A stretch of DNA of 64,000 nucleotides from the NCBI GenBank assembly GCA_025452255.1, contig CP104975.1, positions 186,001 through 250,000 of the forward strand, given 5' to 3'. The position numbers and the translations under genes are program-made. Source of the DNA: Devosia sp. A8/3-2 (lineage in GTDB: Bacteria > Pseudomonadota > Alphaproteobacteria > Rhizobiales > Devosiaceae). Shown one piece after another: positions 31,136 to 42,100 of the stretch. Each line of letters starts with the position of its first letter. Positions within the stretch are counted from its first letter, which is position 1. The notes beneath the pieces are model-generated. The model saw only the letters and a program-made list of their open reading frames with translations, had not been told where the DNA came from and did not search any database.

Positions 31136-31381
31136 ATGAAGAAGCCAGCTTCAAAGATCCGGGAAGAAATCACCGGGCTCCAGGACCAGCTCAAGGCTGC
31201 CGAAACCAAGGAAGCCGAACGCATCGGGCGGCTCGCCTTGAAAGCAGGACTGGGCGACATCGATATCGACGATGCCAGCCTTTTGGCGGCGTTCGGCGAC
31301 CCGGCCACCACGTTTCGCAAGAGTAAGGCCGACAAAATGGCGACGATCGAGGGTCGGGCGCCTACGAGGTCTAGTGGTTAG
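31136..31381 (+). CDS. traC: Conjugal transfer protein TraC
   Basis: An 81-residue protein ([45 protein letters not shown]) matching TraC of Ti-type DTR regions, a relaxosome accessory with a coiled-coil start. First of traC-traD-traG, divergent from traA with oriT between. Confidence 0.88.
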   Translation: MKKPASKIREEITGLQDQLKAAETKEAERIGRLALKAGLGDIDIDDASLLAAFGDPATTFRKSKADKMATIEGRAPTRSSG

Positions 31382-31391
31382 GTTTAAGCGC

Positions 31392-31607
31392 ATGCAAAAG
31401 GCCAGCCAAACTGCCGACAGAAAGAAAGACACGCGCGAAAAGATCCAACTTGGTGGCCTAATCGCCAAGGCGGGTCTGCGCTACGAGAAACGGGCCCTGC
31501 TGCTCGGGCTGCTTATTGATGGAGGCGACCGGATCAAGAATAACCCGTCGGAGCGGGAGCGCCTGCTGGCCCTCGGCATACAAGCCTTCGGCAATGACCC
31601 CGAATAG
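31392..31607 (+). CDS. traD: Conjugal transfer protein TraD
   Basis: A 71-residue protein ([32 protein letters not shown]) of the short Ti-type TraD family, starting 10 bp after traC and overlapping the start of traG by 14 bases. Accessory to DNA transfer; this TraD is not the F-plasmid coupling protein. Confidence 0.87.
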   Translation: MQKASQTADRKKDTREKIQLGGLIAKAGLRYEKRALLLGLLIDGGDRIKNNPSERERLLALGIQAFGNDPE

Positions 31608-33512
31608 ACTGCTGCTGATGGTCGCGCCCATCGCCTTGATGGTGGGCACTTGTCTCGGGCTAAGCGGCATTGAAACGGAGCTATCTACCTTCGGCACATC
31701 GGCGGCTGCCACAATAATGTTAGGTCGAATTGGAATTGCCCTGCCCTACATGGCTGGAGGCATCATTGGCGTGGTTTTTCTGTTTGCCGCCAAGGGCGCA
31801 ATAGCGATCCGCAGCGCGGCATATGGCGTCGTCATCGGCACAATGATCGTTACGGCAATAGCGGTGTGGCGGGAGTCCTCGAGATTGTTGTCGTTTGCCC
31901 ATCAGATTGCCCCGTGCCGGGGCGTCCCGGACTTTACCGATCCTGCGACCCTGCTCGGCGGCATGACCTCAGCATTGTGCGGCATATTTGCGATGCGGGT
32001 CGCGCTCTGCGGGAATGCTGCATTCGCAGCAGCTACGCCGAGGCGCGTCCAGGGTAGACGTGCGATATATGGCGAAGCCTCCTGGATGAGCACCGGCCAA
32101 GCGGCTCGGCTGTTTCCGTGTACTGGTGGCATCGTCATTGGCGAGCGCTACCGTGTCGACCAAGACAGCATTGCCGAGCGTGCATTTCGCACCGATGACA
32201 AGCGGAGCTGGGGCAAGGGCGGTGCAACCCCCCTGCTCTGTTTTGATGGGTCGTTCGGCTCCTCGCACGGTATCGTCTTTGCGGGTTCCGGCGGCTTCAA
32301 AACCACGTCGGTCACGGTGCCCACGGCGCTGAAATGGAGGGGTAGCCTTGTCGTGCTCGATCCGTCCAATGAAGTTGGACCGATGGTGTCTGATCACAGA
32401 CAGGCAGCCGGCCGCAGCCTTTTCATGATCGATTCTAAGTCGCCTGAAATTGGGTTCAACGTGCTGGACTGGGTGGGCCAGTTTGGTGGCACTAAGGAAG
32501 AGGACATCGTCGCAATCGCCGCCCGGATCGTTACCGACAATCCGCGCCGTGGTTCTGCCCACGACGACTTCTTTCGCGCTTCGGCGCTGCAATTGGTGAC
32601 TGCGCTGCTGGCCGATGTATGTCTGTCCGGCCATACTCAAAAATCAGACCAGCATTTGCGCCGAGTTCTGCGCCAATCTGGCGGAGCCGGAGCCAAAATT
32701 GCGCGAGCGGTTGCAAGCCATCTACGACAGGTCGGCATCTGAGTTTGTGAAGGAGAACGTGGCGCCCTTTATCGCCATGACGCCCGAAACCTTCTCCGGC
32801 GTTTATGCCAATGCGGTAAAGGAAACCCATTGGCTATCCTACCCCAATTATGCCGCTCTGGTGTCAGGGGACAGCTTCACCACGGACGAGTTGGCCGATG
32901 GAAACATCGACATCTTTGTCAACCTTGACCTCAAAACGCTCAGAAACCCATCCCGGTCTGGCCCGCGTTATCATTGGCGCATTGATGAATGCTCTCTACA
33001 ATCGCCATGGCCCCGTGCAGGGGCGGACCCTGTTCCTGCTCGATGAAGTCGCGCGACTTGGCTATCTGCGCATTCTTGAAACGGCACGCGACGCCGGCCG
33101 CAAATACGGCATCACACTCCTATTGCTGTTCCAGTCGATTGGGCAGATGCGTGAGGCTTATGGCGGGCGGGACGCGGCCAGCAAATGGTTCGAAAGCGCC
33201 TCTTGGATTTCCTTTGCCGCGATCAATGATCCCGAAACAGCTGACTATATTTCCGGGCGCTGTGGTGACACTACAGTGGAGGTCGACCAGTTGAGCCGGA
33301 GTGCACAGATGTCAGGCTCATCACGGACTCGATCCAAGCAATTAACGCGCCGTCCCTTGATCTTGCCTCATGAGGTTCTGCGAATGCGCGCGGACGAGCA
33401 GATCGTTTTCACGGCGGGCAACCCGCCATTGCGGTGCGGTCGCTCCATCTGGTTCCGCCGCGCCGACATGAGAGACAGTGTTAGAACAAGCAGCTTCGAG
33501 ACCGACAAGTAG
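31594..33512 (+). CDS. traG: Type IV coupling protein TraG (two frameshifts)
   Basis: VirD4-type ATPase that links the relaxosome to the mating channel at the inner membrane. N-terminal membrane segments ([36 protein letters not shown]), then Walker A in [18 protein letters not shown] near residue 228 and Walker [13 protein letters not shown] shift near 32650 and another near 32950 connect the three coding frames; conservation is full on both sides. Restored length about 639. No trb/virB mating-pair genes are in the window. Confidence 0.88.
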
Positions 33513-33737
33513 GCTCACACTGCTCTGCCACCCGTTTCCTGCAAGCCTTCGGCCATGTCTCCAGCGCTACATGGAGCGCTCCGGTCTACACCATGCTGCG
33601 CGCCCTCGGAGGAGCTGCTGCGGCCCTGTAGGCCGGAAAACGGACGACCTTGGTCATCACCAAAATGAATCGATGGTCCCCTAACGATTCAAAACTCTGA
33701 TTGGACAGGATTCTTCCGTTCAAAGAGACTCAAGGTC

Positions 33738-33983
33738 ATGAGCCAAGAGCCCGCTGAGACTTATCTAAGCCGTGTCGATCCAAGCCAAAACATGGCGCGG
33801 TTCTATGTCCTGTCCATTCAGCCAAATCTGTTCGGCGGAAGCTCTCTCGTTCGGGAATGGGGCCGCATTGGCACTCGAGGTCAGCAAAAGATCGTCCTGT
33901 GTGACGATATTGAGACGGCACATCGGGCTAAGGCCCGCCTCGAACGTAGCAAACGGCGACGAGGATACCAGACGGCATCCTGA
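33738..33983 (+). CDS. WGR domain protein
   Basis: An 81-residue protein that is almost only a WGR domain: RFYVLSIQPNLFGGSSLVREWGRIGTRGQQKIVL..D. WGR domains are thought to bind nucleic acid; small stand-alone forms are common next to rhizobial plasmid tra genes. 225 bp after traG; no clear partner. Confidence 0.8.
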   Translation: MSQEPAETYLSRVDPSQNMARFYVLSIQPNLFGGSSLVREWGRIGTRGQQKIVLCDDIETAHRAKARLERSKRRRGYQTAS

Positions 33984-34012
33984 ACTCGAGACAGGATTGC
34001 TCAGGGTGGTTA

Positions 34013-34207
34013 TTTGCCCGTGATATGGTGCAAAGCGGATTTCCCACCTTTAACAGCGGCAGCCGACAATTTGCGATCGAACGTGGCCAATTGCTCATTC
34101 GGCCGGTAGTCCCAAACCAAGTAGGTGTGCGTCATCATGCGTCACATGGGCGGAATATATGAGTGCAATAAGAACATTGACGTCCGGCAGAAATGTCTCT
34201 GCAACTC
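34013..34207 (-). pseudogene. VapC-type PIN toxin with internal deletion
   Basis: Starts FLPDVNVLIALI with the first catalytic Asp, then SAHVTHDDAH, and within a few codons (one frame over) jumps to the C-terminal part HTYLVWDYRPNEQLATFDRKLSAAAV ending HHITGK. About 80 central residues, including most of the active site, are missing. A decayed ribonuclease toxin, directly after its antitoxin remnant. Confidence 0.5.
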
Positions 34208-34412
34208 ATCTCGCAGTTCATTGACTATCTCAAGGGTTACCGGAGGCGTATTCGGTCGCGGCGAAAGGAGTGGGATTCCATTGCGTTCACCGCCGAACTC
34301 GGCACGGCGCATCGCGTGCCCGGCAATTTTGGAGACTACCTCCCCAACACTCTTCCCCTGCTGCCAACGCTTTTGCCGTAATGAGGATATCGATAGCTAG
34401 CGTCGTTCTCAT
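34208..34412 (-). pseudogene. VapB-type antitoxin (frameshifted)
   Basis: ATG at 34412 gives MRTTLAIDILITAKALAAG; one frame over continues KSVGEVVSKIAGHAMRRAEFGG, then RNGIPLLSPRPNTPPVTLEIVNELRDELQ. This is a ribbon-helix-helix VapB antitoxin. Followed by the PIN remnant on the same strand, so a dead vapBC module beside the tra region. Confidence 0.55.
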
Positions 34413-34521
34413 GGCGCACCTCCGCGCACCAATCATCAATCGTCATACCAGTATGGTCAGATTTTCAGAGTTGCAGCTCTGAAGGCTGACCCCGCATTGT
34501 TGCAGGATCAGCGTGGTCAAC

Positions 34522-34842
34522 TTAGTTGACCGGGTTCCAGATGATGACCTTCTTGGTGTTGTCATCGCCGGGAGCATTGGCGATATTGCCGTAGATGGTC
34601 CCGAACTCGGGGGCACTCAGCGAAACCGAGACATATTCGGCGCCTGTGTTCTGACTGATCCGGTTCCAACCGGCACCCACCTCGTAGCCATTCTTACGCG
34701 AAATGATGCGGAAGTCGGGTTCGTTGTCCTTGGCCTTGCGGTCATTCGGTACGATGGCGATCGGAGCGGTGATATTGAGGGTGGCAAGCGTGCCTTCGAG
34801 CGAGCCATCGGACTTCTGGGTCAAATTTGCAATCGTAGCCAT
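34522..34842 (-). CDS. DUF736 domain protein
   Basis: A 106-residue protein: MATIANLTQKSDGSLEGTLATLNITAPIAIVPN..., DFRIISRKNGYEVGAGW and VSLSAPEFGTIYGNI are the DUF736 hallmarks. The ATG at 34842 follows GGAG. DUF736 genes are common on rhizobial plasmids and ICEs next to conjugation loci; function unknown. Confidence 0.9.
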   Translation of the reverse strand: MATIANLTQKSDGSLEGTLATLNITAPIAIVPNDRKAKDNEPDFRIISRKNGYEVGAGWNRISQNTGAEYVSVSLSAPEFGTIYGNIANAPGDDNTKKVIIWNPVN

Positions 34843-35350
34843 TTTTAAATCTCCGTATTTGAGGTTGCTGGGGGACACCCCCGATGCGGCCCAAAGGAGG
34901 AGCGCGAGGCCGGCGTCACCGCAGCGCAGCGAAGGGCGAACCCTGCATGGGGTTGACGCAGGGACCGCGCGACGGACAAAGGCGGCATGAATTGGGGTGA
35001 TCACAAAGCAACCGCTCCGACGGAGTAGCAAGTGCGTAAGCCCAAAGGCCTGACAGAAGACGAACGGCGTGGCGGGGCTTCGTTCTCAGAGTTCTCCGCA
35101 TTTGGATGCACTTAGTGGCCACGCACAGTAAGTGTGGAAAACGCATGAGTTCGCCAATGGTCGTAGCTTCAGCGAGGTGCTCAGCATTGTGCCGGCTCAG
35201 GCCCACGAAAAGGCATGATCATCTTGATCGTCGTCCCCGATCTCAACCAAGCGTTACACTTGCTGAGGCTCAAGTGCCTCCAGCAACTTGCCTTTCTTGG
35301 TCCTACCCCGAGCGCTGAGAACGGCTGTTCGGGATCCCGGGCAGTCGGGG
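34843..35350. other. Gap without recognised gene
   Basis: About 500 bp upstream of DUF736. A 96-codon minus-strand ORF (34916-35206) has no similarity I can name. This looks like the non-coding GC-rich leader often seen before plasmid DUF736 genes. Confidence 0.35.
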
Positions 35351-37206
35351 CTAGTGAACCAGACGCTGCCGGTATGTCTCCAACTGGACCATTTTGCCTG
35401 TTGAGGCGGATAGCTGCTGGGCAAATCGAAGGAGCAATTCGGTCGTGGCATCGCGCCCCGCCGCCTTGGAGAAATGGTACCCTTGGCCCAGTATGCAGCC
35501 CAATGTGCGAAGGCGGCGCACCTGATCGGGCGTCTCCACGCCCTCCGCGACAACTCGAATACCCAGATCGCCCGCAATGCCGAGGACGCCCTTTATGATA
35601 GCGGTGCCTCCGCCGCCCTCGGCGATTCCATCGACAAAGGACTTATCGATTTTGATGATGTCGATGGGCACATTGAGCAGATGAGTCAGAGACGCAAAGC
35701 CGGTACCAAAATCGTCCAGCGCCACTAAAAGCCCTTTTGACCGCAATGTACGAATTTCGTCAGCGATGGCCGTATAACGTTGCCCAAGGTAAACGGACTC
35801 TGTGACCTCCAAAACGATGTGCCTGAGAGGCACATTCATGCCGCCGAAGGTTTTTGTCAGACGGTCCCCGAGATCACCTTTGTGAAAGTCGCTCGATGAA
35901 ACATTGATGCCGACATGTTGGACTGGGATGCCCGAGTCGAGCCAGTAGCGCAAATCTTTTGCGACATTGCTCATCATGGTCTGTGTAATGCGAGACCCCA
36001 GCCGCACGTCTGTGGTCGCATCGTGAAAGTCTCCCGCTGGCACGACACTACCTGAGCTCATCCTCATCCGACACAGAGCCTCCAGACCCACGATCTCGCT
36101 GGTATCGAGGCGCACTATAGGCTGGTAAAAGGTCTCGATCCTCCCTTCGTCGAGAGCGGCTCCGACGTTGTGGATCGCCTCAAATCGGTGAGATATCGTG
36201 GTTTTTAGGATCGGGGTGTGTAGGACAGAACCGGCCTCTCCCGTTCTCCTTGGCATGGTAGAGCGCGAAATCTGCCCGGTGCCGCATAAGCTCACAATCT
36301 CGATCAGTTCCGAGCAGCGCTCCCCCGATCGTCACCGACGGCATGATGGAGTGACCGTCGCACAGGGCTGCCTCTGTAACCGCTGCCATGATATTTTTTG
36401 CCAAGGTGGCGACGTCGTTGTGCTCAACCGAGACGGCGAATTCGTCTCCGCTTAGCCAGAAATGACCGATGCGGCATGGCGGTCGCGGCGATCCTGGATG
36501 CCACAATTTGAATGAGAGCGTCGCCTGCACGATGGCCAAAGGTGTCATTGAACGCTTTGAGATTATCGATGTCGAAGAGGAGCAGCCCCCGTAGACCCTC
36601 TTGCCTGCTCGCTTCTTCCAACAAACTAAGATCGAATTTTGCGCGATTAGGAAGGCCGGTCAGCGAGTCGGAATACGCCATTCGTTCACGTTCGAGGACG
36701 CGTTCATGGCGCTCGAGAGCGATTGTGCAAAGATGGGCACAGGTGGCAACGATCGCCTCCTCGAATTCGCTGGGGCCGCGATGCTCGCGGTAGTAGAACG
36801 CAAACGTGCCGATAACTCGACCTTCGCTATTGAAGATGGGACTCGACCAGCAGGCCTTTAATCCAAGCGGCAGGGCCGAGGCCCGGAATGCCGTCCAAAG
36901 TGGATCTGTCTCTATGTCGGTCACCGTGACGGAGGCGCCCCGATAGGCGGCTGTACCGCACGACCCAACGGCTGGCCCGATCGCCAAACCATCAAATGCA
37001 TCCGAGTAATTCTGCGGTAAAGCAGGGCAAGATAGCGGATGCAGATAGCCCCCTCTATCCACGGCTAGCACAGAGCAAACTGTACCAGGAGCGATAGCCT
37101 CAACTTCGGTGCAGAGGCGATCGGTGGTAGCCTTGAGCGACTCACCTTTGCGACCATCTCTAGAATTACATTCTGTAGACGCAAGAGCATTAGAGCGCAT
37201 GTCCAT
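35351..37206 (-). CDS. GAF-GGDEF-EAL cyclic-di-GMP protein (two frameshifts)
   Basis: N-terminal GAF domain (about 20-165; VGSCGTAAYRGASVTVTDIETDPLW), a GGDEF domain (YSDSLTGLPNRAKFDLSL, DIDNLKAFNDTFGHRAGD) whose signature reads SGDEF, and a C-terminal EAL domain with EALCR, NVSSSDF, LDDFGTGFASLTHL and KIDKSFV. Shifts near 36465 and 36200 link the three parts. The EAL residues needed for phosphodiesterase activity look intact; the first Gly of GGDEF is Ser, which may still allow cyclase activity. Restored length about 617; cytoplasmic. Confidence 0.85.
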
Positions 37207-37388
37207 AGGGCGGGTTACCTAAATAGGCCCTTAGACTAAGCGACTCATGTTCAATCTTGTTACAATTTTAGTAATTTTGACTGCAGTGCCGGACAAACAA
37301 ACTGGGCGACTCGGTGAGCGGTAGCCGGGATTTATAAGCCGTTCACGCTAAGCCGGATGGGGTCAAAGTGGCAAAACGCACGACGAAC

Positions 37389-38341
37389 TCAGCCGCGACT
37401 TTCGGTGTGTAGCTTTCGCCAGCGGGTGAGACGGTCTGCATCAGAGCGTACCGGCCGCTACTGCCGCCGGGACAGCGCAGCCTGGTTCGTGGTCATGAGT
37501 GCAATTACGGAACTTGCAGGAAGGGGCAAGTTCGGTGATCTCGGCGAATAGCACATCCAATCCTTGCCCCAAGTCCTTCATGTGCAAGCTTCTGACGCCG
37601 GGGGTGTCAATCACCCAGCCGCCACCGGCCATGGCGTGAAGCGATCGGGCGGTGGTTGTGTGGCGGCCCTTTGAATCGCTCGCGCGGACATTTCCTGTCT
37701 GTTGCGGCAGCCTAGATCCGCTGGCCACTAGACTATTAACCAGCGTCGACTTGCCGACGCCAGATGAGCCGACAATGGCTATAGTCGATCCCGGACCACA
37801 CCAAGGCCCTAGGGCCGTGGCCGCATCAGCCGAGCGGGCGTTAATTGCTATTACGGCCACTCCACGCTGCAATGTGGCGGCTTGCTGCGCAAAATTTTGT
37901 GCGTCATCGGCCACATCGGCCTTGGTCAGAACGATGACGGGATTAGTTCCTGCATCGTTGGCAAAAGCAAGATAGCGTTCGAGCCGCGCTAGATTGAAGT
38001 CCGCGTTACAGGAAGCGACGATAAAGAGCGTGTCGACATTGGCGGCCACAAGCTGGGTTGGCCTTTTACCCTCTGCGGCACGCTGCAAAAGCGTCCTTCT
38101 GTCCGGGCGGCGATGCAGCATCCTAGTAAGAGGCTCTACCAGTGCCCAATCGCCTACCGCGAAGTCAGCAGTATCAGCGCGCAGGCAGAACAATTTCGAC
38201 CTGCTCGGCTTCCATGAGGCCTGTCAGCCGCCCGCGATGGACCGCATCAATGCGCAAGCGCCAAAGTTCTGCTTCGCTGTTCGTAAGCTGGTTCTCGAAA
38301 AAGCTGTCCCAGCCGAGTTGCACGTCCGCGCGGCGAACCAT
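37389..38341 (-). CDS. rsgA: Ribosome small-subunit GTPase RsgA (two frameshifts)
   Basis: Circularly permuted GTPase of 30S maturation. N-terminal part RADVQLGWDSFFENQLTNSE.. with RGRLTGLMEAEQ; shift near 38180; then ADFAVGDWALVEP (OB fold), IVLTKADVA (G4), SSGVGKSTLVNSL (G1), and the zinc motif CKFRNCTHDHEPGCAV. A second shift near 37443 adds AAGTLDADRLTRWRKL to a stop at 37389. The ATG at 38341 is the likely start, giving about 317 residues. An accessory-style second copy is possible. Confidence 0.82.
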
Positions 38342-38391
38342 CACGGTTTCGACCGTAGATCAGCATCTGGGAACCGTTTGCCCACGACCAT

Positions 38392-38538
38392 TTACGGCTT
38401 GCCTGCTGTCGGAGTTGGATTGTCACTCTGGCTTTGCGTCGTTGATTTGAGCTTGGCCTCGGCACGCTCAGCGCCCTTCAGCTTTTTGAGCCGCTCACGT
38501 TCTTTTCGTTCAAAGTCATAGTTGGGTTGGTGGGCCAT
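38392..38538 (-). CDS. Small charged hypothetical protein
   Basis: 48 residues, MAHQPNYDFERKERERLKKLKGAERAEAKLK.., very rich in Lys/Arg/Glu and mostly helical. Short proteins of this type (QKPNYNFERLERERxK) recur in Hyphomicrobiales. Function unknown. Confidence 0.55.
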   Translation of the reverse strand: MAHQPNYDFERKERERLKKLKGAERAEAKLKSTTQSQSDNPTPTAGKP

Positions 38539-38777
38539 TGGAGTACTTTCTAAAAGAGTAGTACCTGACCCTTCCCCGACCAAAACACAAGCTAACCATA
38601 CCATAAGCCGCCAATGGCGTCGCTAAACCCTTATCTCACGACGCAGTCCTGCGTCGGCAACGCCCTCCCAACCCTTCGGCTGAACCGCAGATCTCCACTC
38701 CTAAGAGCGGACTTCCCAAAGAACATCTGCCGGAGTGTCTGATTTAGTGTCGGGTGCTGCTGCCAGCACTCACACCC

Positions 38778-40181
38778 TCATTTCTCTCGGGGTGTCACAC
38801 GCAGGTTGATGCCTGTGTCGGGACGCACAGTCATCAGCATAGTCGGAGAAGGCAGGGCATGCGGACCGGGGGCGAAGCAGAAGCGGGACAGCAGGGTTCC
38901 TAGAATTATCTGGGCTTGCATCATCGCAAAGTTGGCGCCGACACAGACGCGCGGGCCTGCTCCAAAGGGCAGATAGGCATACCGATCCCGCGCCTTGACC
39001 TGCTCGGGTAGGAAGCGGTCGGGGTTGAACGTGTTAGGGTCTTCCCACAGCAGGGCATGGCGATGCAGCGCGTAGAGCGGAAGGAAGATCACATCGTTGG
39101 CGTGAATATCGCGACCGCCCAAACGGTCGCTGGCCAGCACTTCGCGCGCCAGCATTCCCACCGGTGGATAGAGCCGCATGGATTCCTCTAGGATGCGGCG
39201 GCCGAGCGGCATGGCCTCAAGATGTTCAAGCTTGGCAGACTGATTGCCGAGAACGCTACGGGCCTCGACATAGGCTTCTTCTTGGATCTCAGGAGAAATG
39301 GCCAGCAATTGCAGGGCCCAGCTGAGCGCGAGGGCGGTGGTTTCGTGACCCACGACGATGAAGAACTGCATGTTGTGCAGTACATCGTGGGGCGACATTG
39401 TGCGCCCGGTCTCTGGATCATTGGCCTTAAGCATGAAGTCCAGTAAGTCATCGGCTTGGCCGGTGGCTTGTGCGCGACGGGCCTCGATAGCTTTGGCCAC
39501 CATGTCGTGCATGGTGTGGACGGCGCTATAACCGAGCAATTCTCCGGGGCGTGGAAACCAGCTGGGGACGCGCAGAAAGTCGAGAAGCGACGCCTTTCCG
39601 GCAGTTTCAAAATATCGAATGATGGCAGCGCCATAAACCTTGGCATCGAAATGCTCACGGCCTGACAGGGCAACCTCGCAGATAACGTCGAAGGTAGCGG
39701 TCAGCATCTCCCCTACCATTTCGGCAGCGGGTCCGGCCGCGTGCAGCCGCTGGGTGGCCCGTTCTGCGGTTGCCGTCATCACAGGCGCGAGTGCTGCAAC
39801 ATTGCGCTGGGCAAAAACCGGCGCGACGGCACGCCGCTGCCAGCGCCAGTCGGCGCCTTCCGCGGTGAACAGGCTATTGCCGATGGCCGGCCGAAGCATC
39901 CGTAGCATGACCTCGGACTTGGGGTAGTTGGCCGCGTTGTCGAGATAAATCCGCCGCAGAGCGGTCGGATCCTGCACCATGTGCCAGCGAGCAGCGCCCA
40001 TGCGACCCGACACTATTGGTTGCTGATAGGCAATGGCCGGAATGATTTCGAGCACGTTGCGGCGGGCAGCTCGCACCGACTGGAGGATAGATAAGGGTTT
40101 GCGATGAGGCTCAACATGGGGCGGCAGTATATGCCGGTCGGTCTGGGGCAACACCTTTGCTCCTCGTTCGACATTGTCCAC
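38778..40181 (-). CDS. Cytochrome P450
   Basis: 467 residues in one frame. Heme-binding loop FGAGPRVCVGANFA near 405, oxygen-activation helix VVGHETTALAL near 275, ExxR in EESMRLYPP near 330. Soluble bacterial monooxygenase, similar in layout to class-II-like P450s of Hyphomicrobiales. No ferredoxin or reductase gene adjoins, so redox partners are elsewhere. Substrate unknown. Confidence 0.93.
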   Translation of the reverse strand: MDNVERGAKVLPQTDRHILPPHVEPHRKPLSILQSVRAARRNVLEIIPAIAYQQPIVSGRMGAARWHMVQDPTALRRIYLDNAANYPKSEVMLRMLRPAIGNSLFTAEGADWRWQRRAVAPVFAQRNVAALAPVMTATAERATQRLHAAGPAAEMVGEMLTATFDVICEVALSGREHFDAKVYGAAIIRYFETAGKASLLDFLRVPSWFPRPGELLGYSAVHTMHDMVAKAIEARRAQATGQADDLLDFMLKANDPETGRTMSPHDVLHNMQFFIVVGHETTALALSWALQLLAISPEIQEEAYVEARSVLGNQSAKLEHLEAMPLGRRILEESMRLYPPVGMLAREVLASDRLGGRDIHANDVIFLPLYALHRHALLWEDPNTFNPDRFLPEQVKARDRYAYLPFGAGPRVCVGANFAMMQAQIILGTLLSRFCFAPGPHALPSPTMLMTVRPDTGINLRVTPREK

Positions 40182-40433
40182 TCCTATCGCATCATATTAC
40201 TCGCCCAAAGCCACATGTGGGTGATTGTTGCGCCGCCATGGAAACCGGTGTTGGCGTGGAGGAAGCACAGCTGCTTGCCATGGGCGTGACCGACAGCTCT
40301 TTGTCGGTCTCGCTTACAAGGGGGCGGACAGCGAAGGGTCTACTCTACGCGTAGAAGCGAACATTGGATCTAGTGGGGTTCTCAGCGCGGATTGGATCGT
40401 TAGATTACACTCCAGTGCGAGGAGCTCCCCATA

Positions 40434-41239
40434 TGTCCGTCAATCGTCGCGTGGTTCTGTGCGGAATTTGGGCGCTTGCGTTAACACGTCCTGGTTTTGC
40501 TGCAACCGAGCCTAGCATAATGCCCTATCGCTACCCAGAACCCTACGAGCTGACATCGCACGATATCGCCTCGGTTCCGAAGCTGCCGGTCATTGTGGAT
40601 CGACTCTGAAGCCGGCGCGCCGGGCATTTTCGGCCCCGGTTTGAAGCCGGAAACGATGCTGAGCGTATCCAGTGAGGTCTACAACAACTTCGAGGGGCGC
40701 ATGGAGCCGATCCAGTGCGCCTTTTTCTCCATGCCCGGTTCAGGCCGGGACGGTATGCGCTTTCCGGAGGCGAAGCGGATACGCCGGCGTTTGTCGAGGT
40801 TACGGAAACTGACATCACGCTGCTGCAGCATACCAGCTGGCGGGCTTTTACCATTGATGGGAAGCGACCCTATGGAAACCTCAACAATTACCCCGTTGAA
40901 ATGGCTCAAGCTCTGGGCTTGCCGGTAACCGTAGACCATCAAGGCTATGCCAGGATTGCCCCCGAACTCGATCAAGAACTCACGGCACTTCATCGAAAGT
41001 CGCAATTCGTCCTACAGGCCTATATTGAACATGCGGAACTGGGCTCGGGCCGGTGGCTCGTCCCACTCAACGGCTGGGACGCAATCATATCGCCGCGCTG
41101 CCGGCCTGTCGGACAGAAAGCCATTGAGCGATATAAAGCCGAGATGGTCGTACTGGCTGAGCGCGCCAAAAACGAGACCGCAGTCGAGCTAGTGGTGCCG
41201 CTGATCAATACCTCAGCGGCCCTATTTGCATCGCCCTAG
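40434..41239 (+). CDS. Secreted hypothetical protein (two frameshifts)
   Basis: Signal peptide MSVNRRVVLCGIWALALTRPGFAA from ATG 40434. Then YPEPYELTSHDIASVPKLPVIVD; a shift near 40600 gives IDSEAGAPGIFGPGLKPETMLS; a second near 40735 gives GRYALSGGEADTPAFVEVTETDITLLQH, AFTIDGKRPYGNLNNYP and a long C-terminal helical part with LQAYIEHAELGSGRWLVPL. No family recognised. Likely periplasmic. Confidence 0.55.
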
Positions 41240-41307
41240 CGGTACTCGGCGTTGCCAAACGCCCGCTGAGATCATCCATCAAATCGTCCGGCATACCGTT
41301 GTCCGTA

Positions 41308-41583
41308 TCAGGACGCGCTCCGGGAAAATTCACGTTCCAGCCGCTGCCGGTAATCGCTCCACCACTGCTCATCGAGTTGGTCGACCATGACCTCGACCAC
41401 GACAATGCGGTCTCGCTCGATAGTTGTCGCCCGCTTCCACAAACCAAGAGCGGGCTCGCGGGTATAGGCGGTAGCACCGCCGAAGCGATCGCTTAGACCA
41501 GCGACCAACCCTTCTATCGCCTCAAGCGGTATCGGCTCACCGCGGCCGGTGTCGAGTGGTAGGAAAACTTCGACGACGTTCAT
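41308..41583 (-). CDS. Small conserved hypothetical protein
   Basis: 91 residues: VVEVFLPLDTGRGEPIP, LSDRFGGATAYTREPALGLWKRATTIERDRIVVVEVMVD, WWSDYRQRLEREF. It recalls a short family with the core RFGG.TAY...PA.GLWK. The C-terminus (SRSAS) is abrupt and may be frameshifted. Overlaps the end of the next gene upstream. Confidence 0.6.
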   Translation of the reverse strand: MNVVEVFLPLDTGRGEPIPLEAIEGLVAGLSDRFGGATAYTREPALGLWKRATTIERDRIVVVEVMVDQLDEQWWSDYRQRLEREFSRSAS

Positions 41584-41809
41584 AGGCCCTCGCCCGTTTC
41601 AAATCCGCATTGTTGCGCAGGTTCACGATCCGCTTCCAGATAGCTTCAGCGCGATCTTCCTCCCGTTGGAACCTAACCAGCACCTCATTCTGAGCATCCC
41701 AACGTTCCGCTAGCCGCAAAGCAGCGGCCGCACGGCCGTAGGCAAGATGCAGCTCTGAGTAGAGCTCGAACAACTTGTCTCGCTGGGGGGATGGAACGGG
41801 ATTGCGCAT
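41537..41809 (-). CDS. Small helical hypothetical protein
   Basis: 90 residues, MRNPVPSPQRDKLFELYSELHLAYGRAAAALRLAERWD..., helical and charged. Overlaps the next gene by 47 nt, which suggests that its real end is a little earlier or that an indel is present. No known family. Confidence 0.5.
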   Translation of the reverse strand: MRNPVPSPQRDKLFELYSELHLAYGRAAAALRLAERWDAQNEVLVRFQREEDRAEAIWKRIVNLRNNADLKRARAYERRRSFPTTRHRPR

Positions 41810-41893
41810 GTCAGTCCATCCCCGACTTCTTACTACCTAACCCCCGGCCATCTTCGCCAGTCAAAATTCCTTCCGTCATCCTCTCAAAACCGG

Positions 41894-42098
41894 CTAATGC
41901 TTATTCAAGGTCGAATGTGCCGGTGACTGATTGCCAGCCAGTGGCCCATCCGCTGAGAAGCTAGCCACGACCCAGTCCAGAAAAACCCTTAGGCGGGCGT
42001 GGCATGGCGGTTCTTTGGATAGAAGGCTGACTGGGGTATCCTCGGGGGCGGAAAATCCGAGGATTTCGACGAGCGCCGCACTATCGGATGCCGCTCTC
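41894..42098 (-). pseudogene. 3' remnant of a LysR-type regulator gene
   Basis: Translation ALVEILGFSAPEDTPVSLLSKEPPCHARLRVFLDWVVASF matches the C-terminal end of LysR effector domains (L.....LLYP..R....R.RVFLDW). Only about 60 residues remain, beginning right after the DUF72 gene stop. No DNA-binding part nearby. Confidence 0.5.
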
Positions 42099-42100
42099 TC

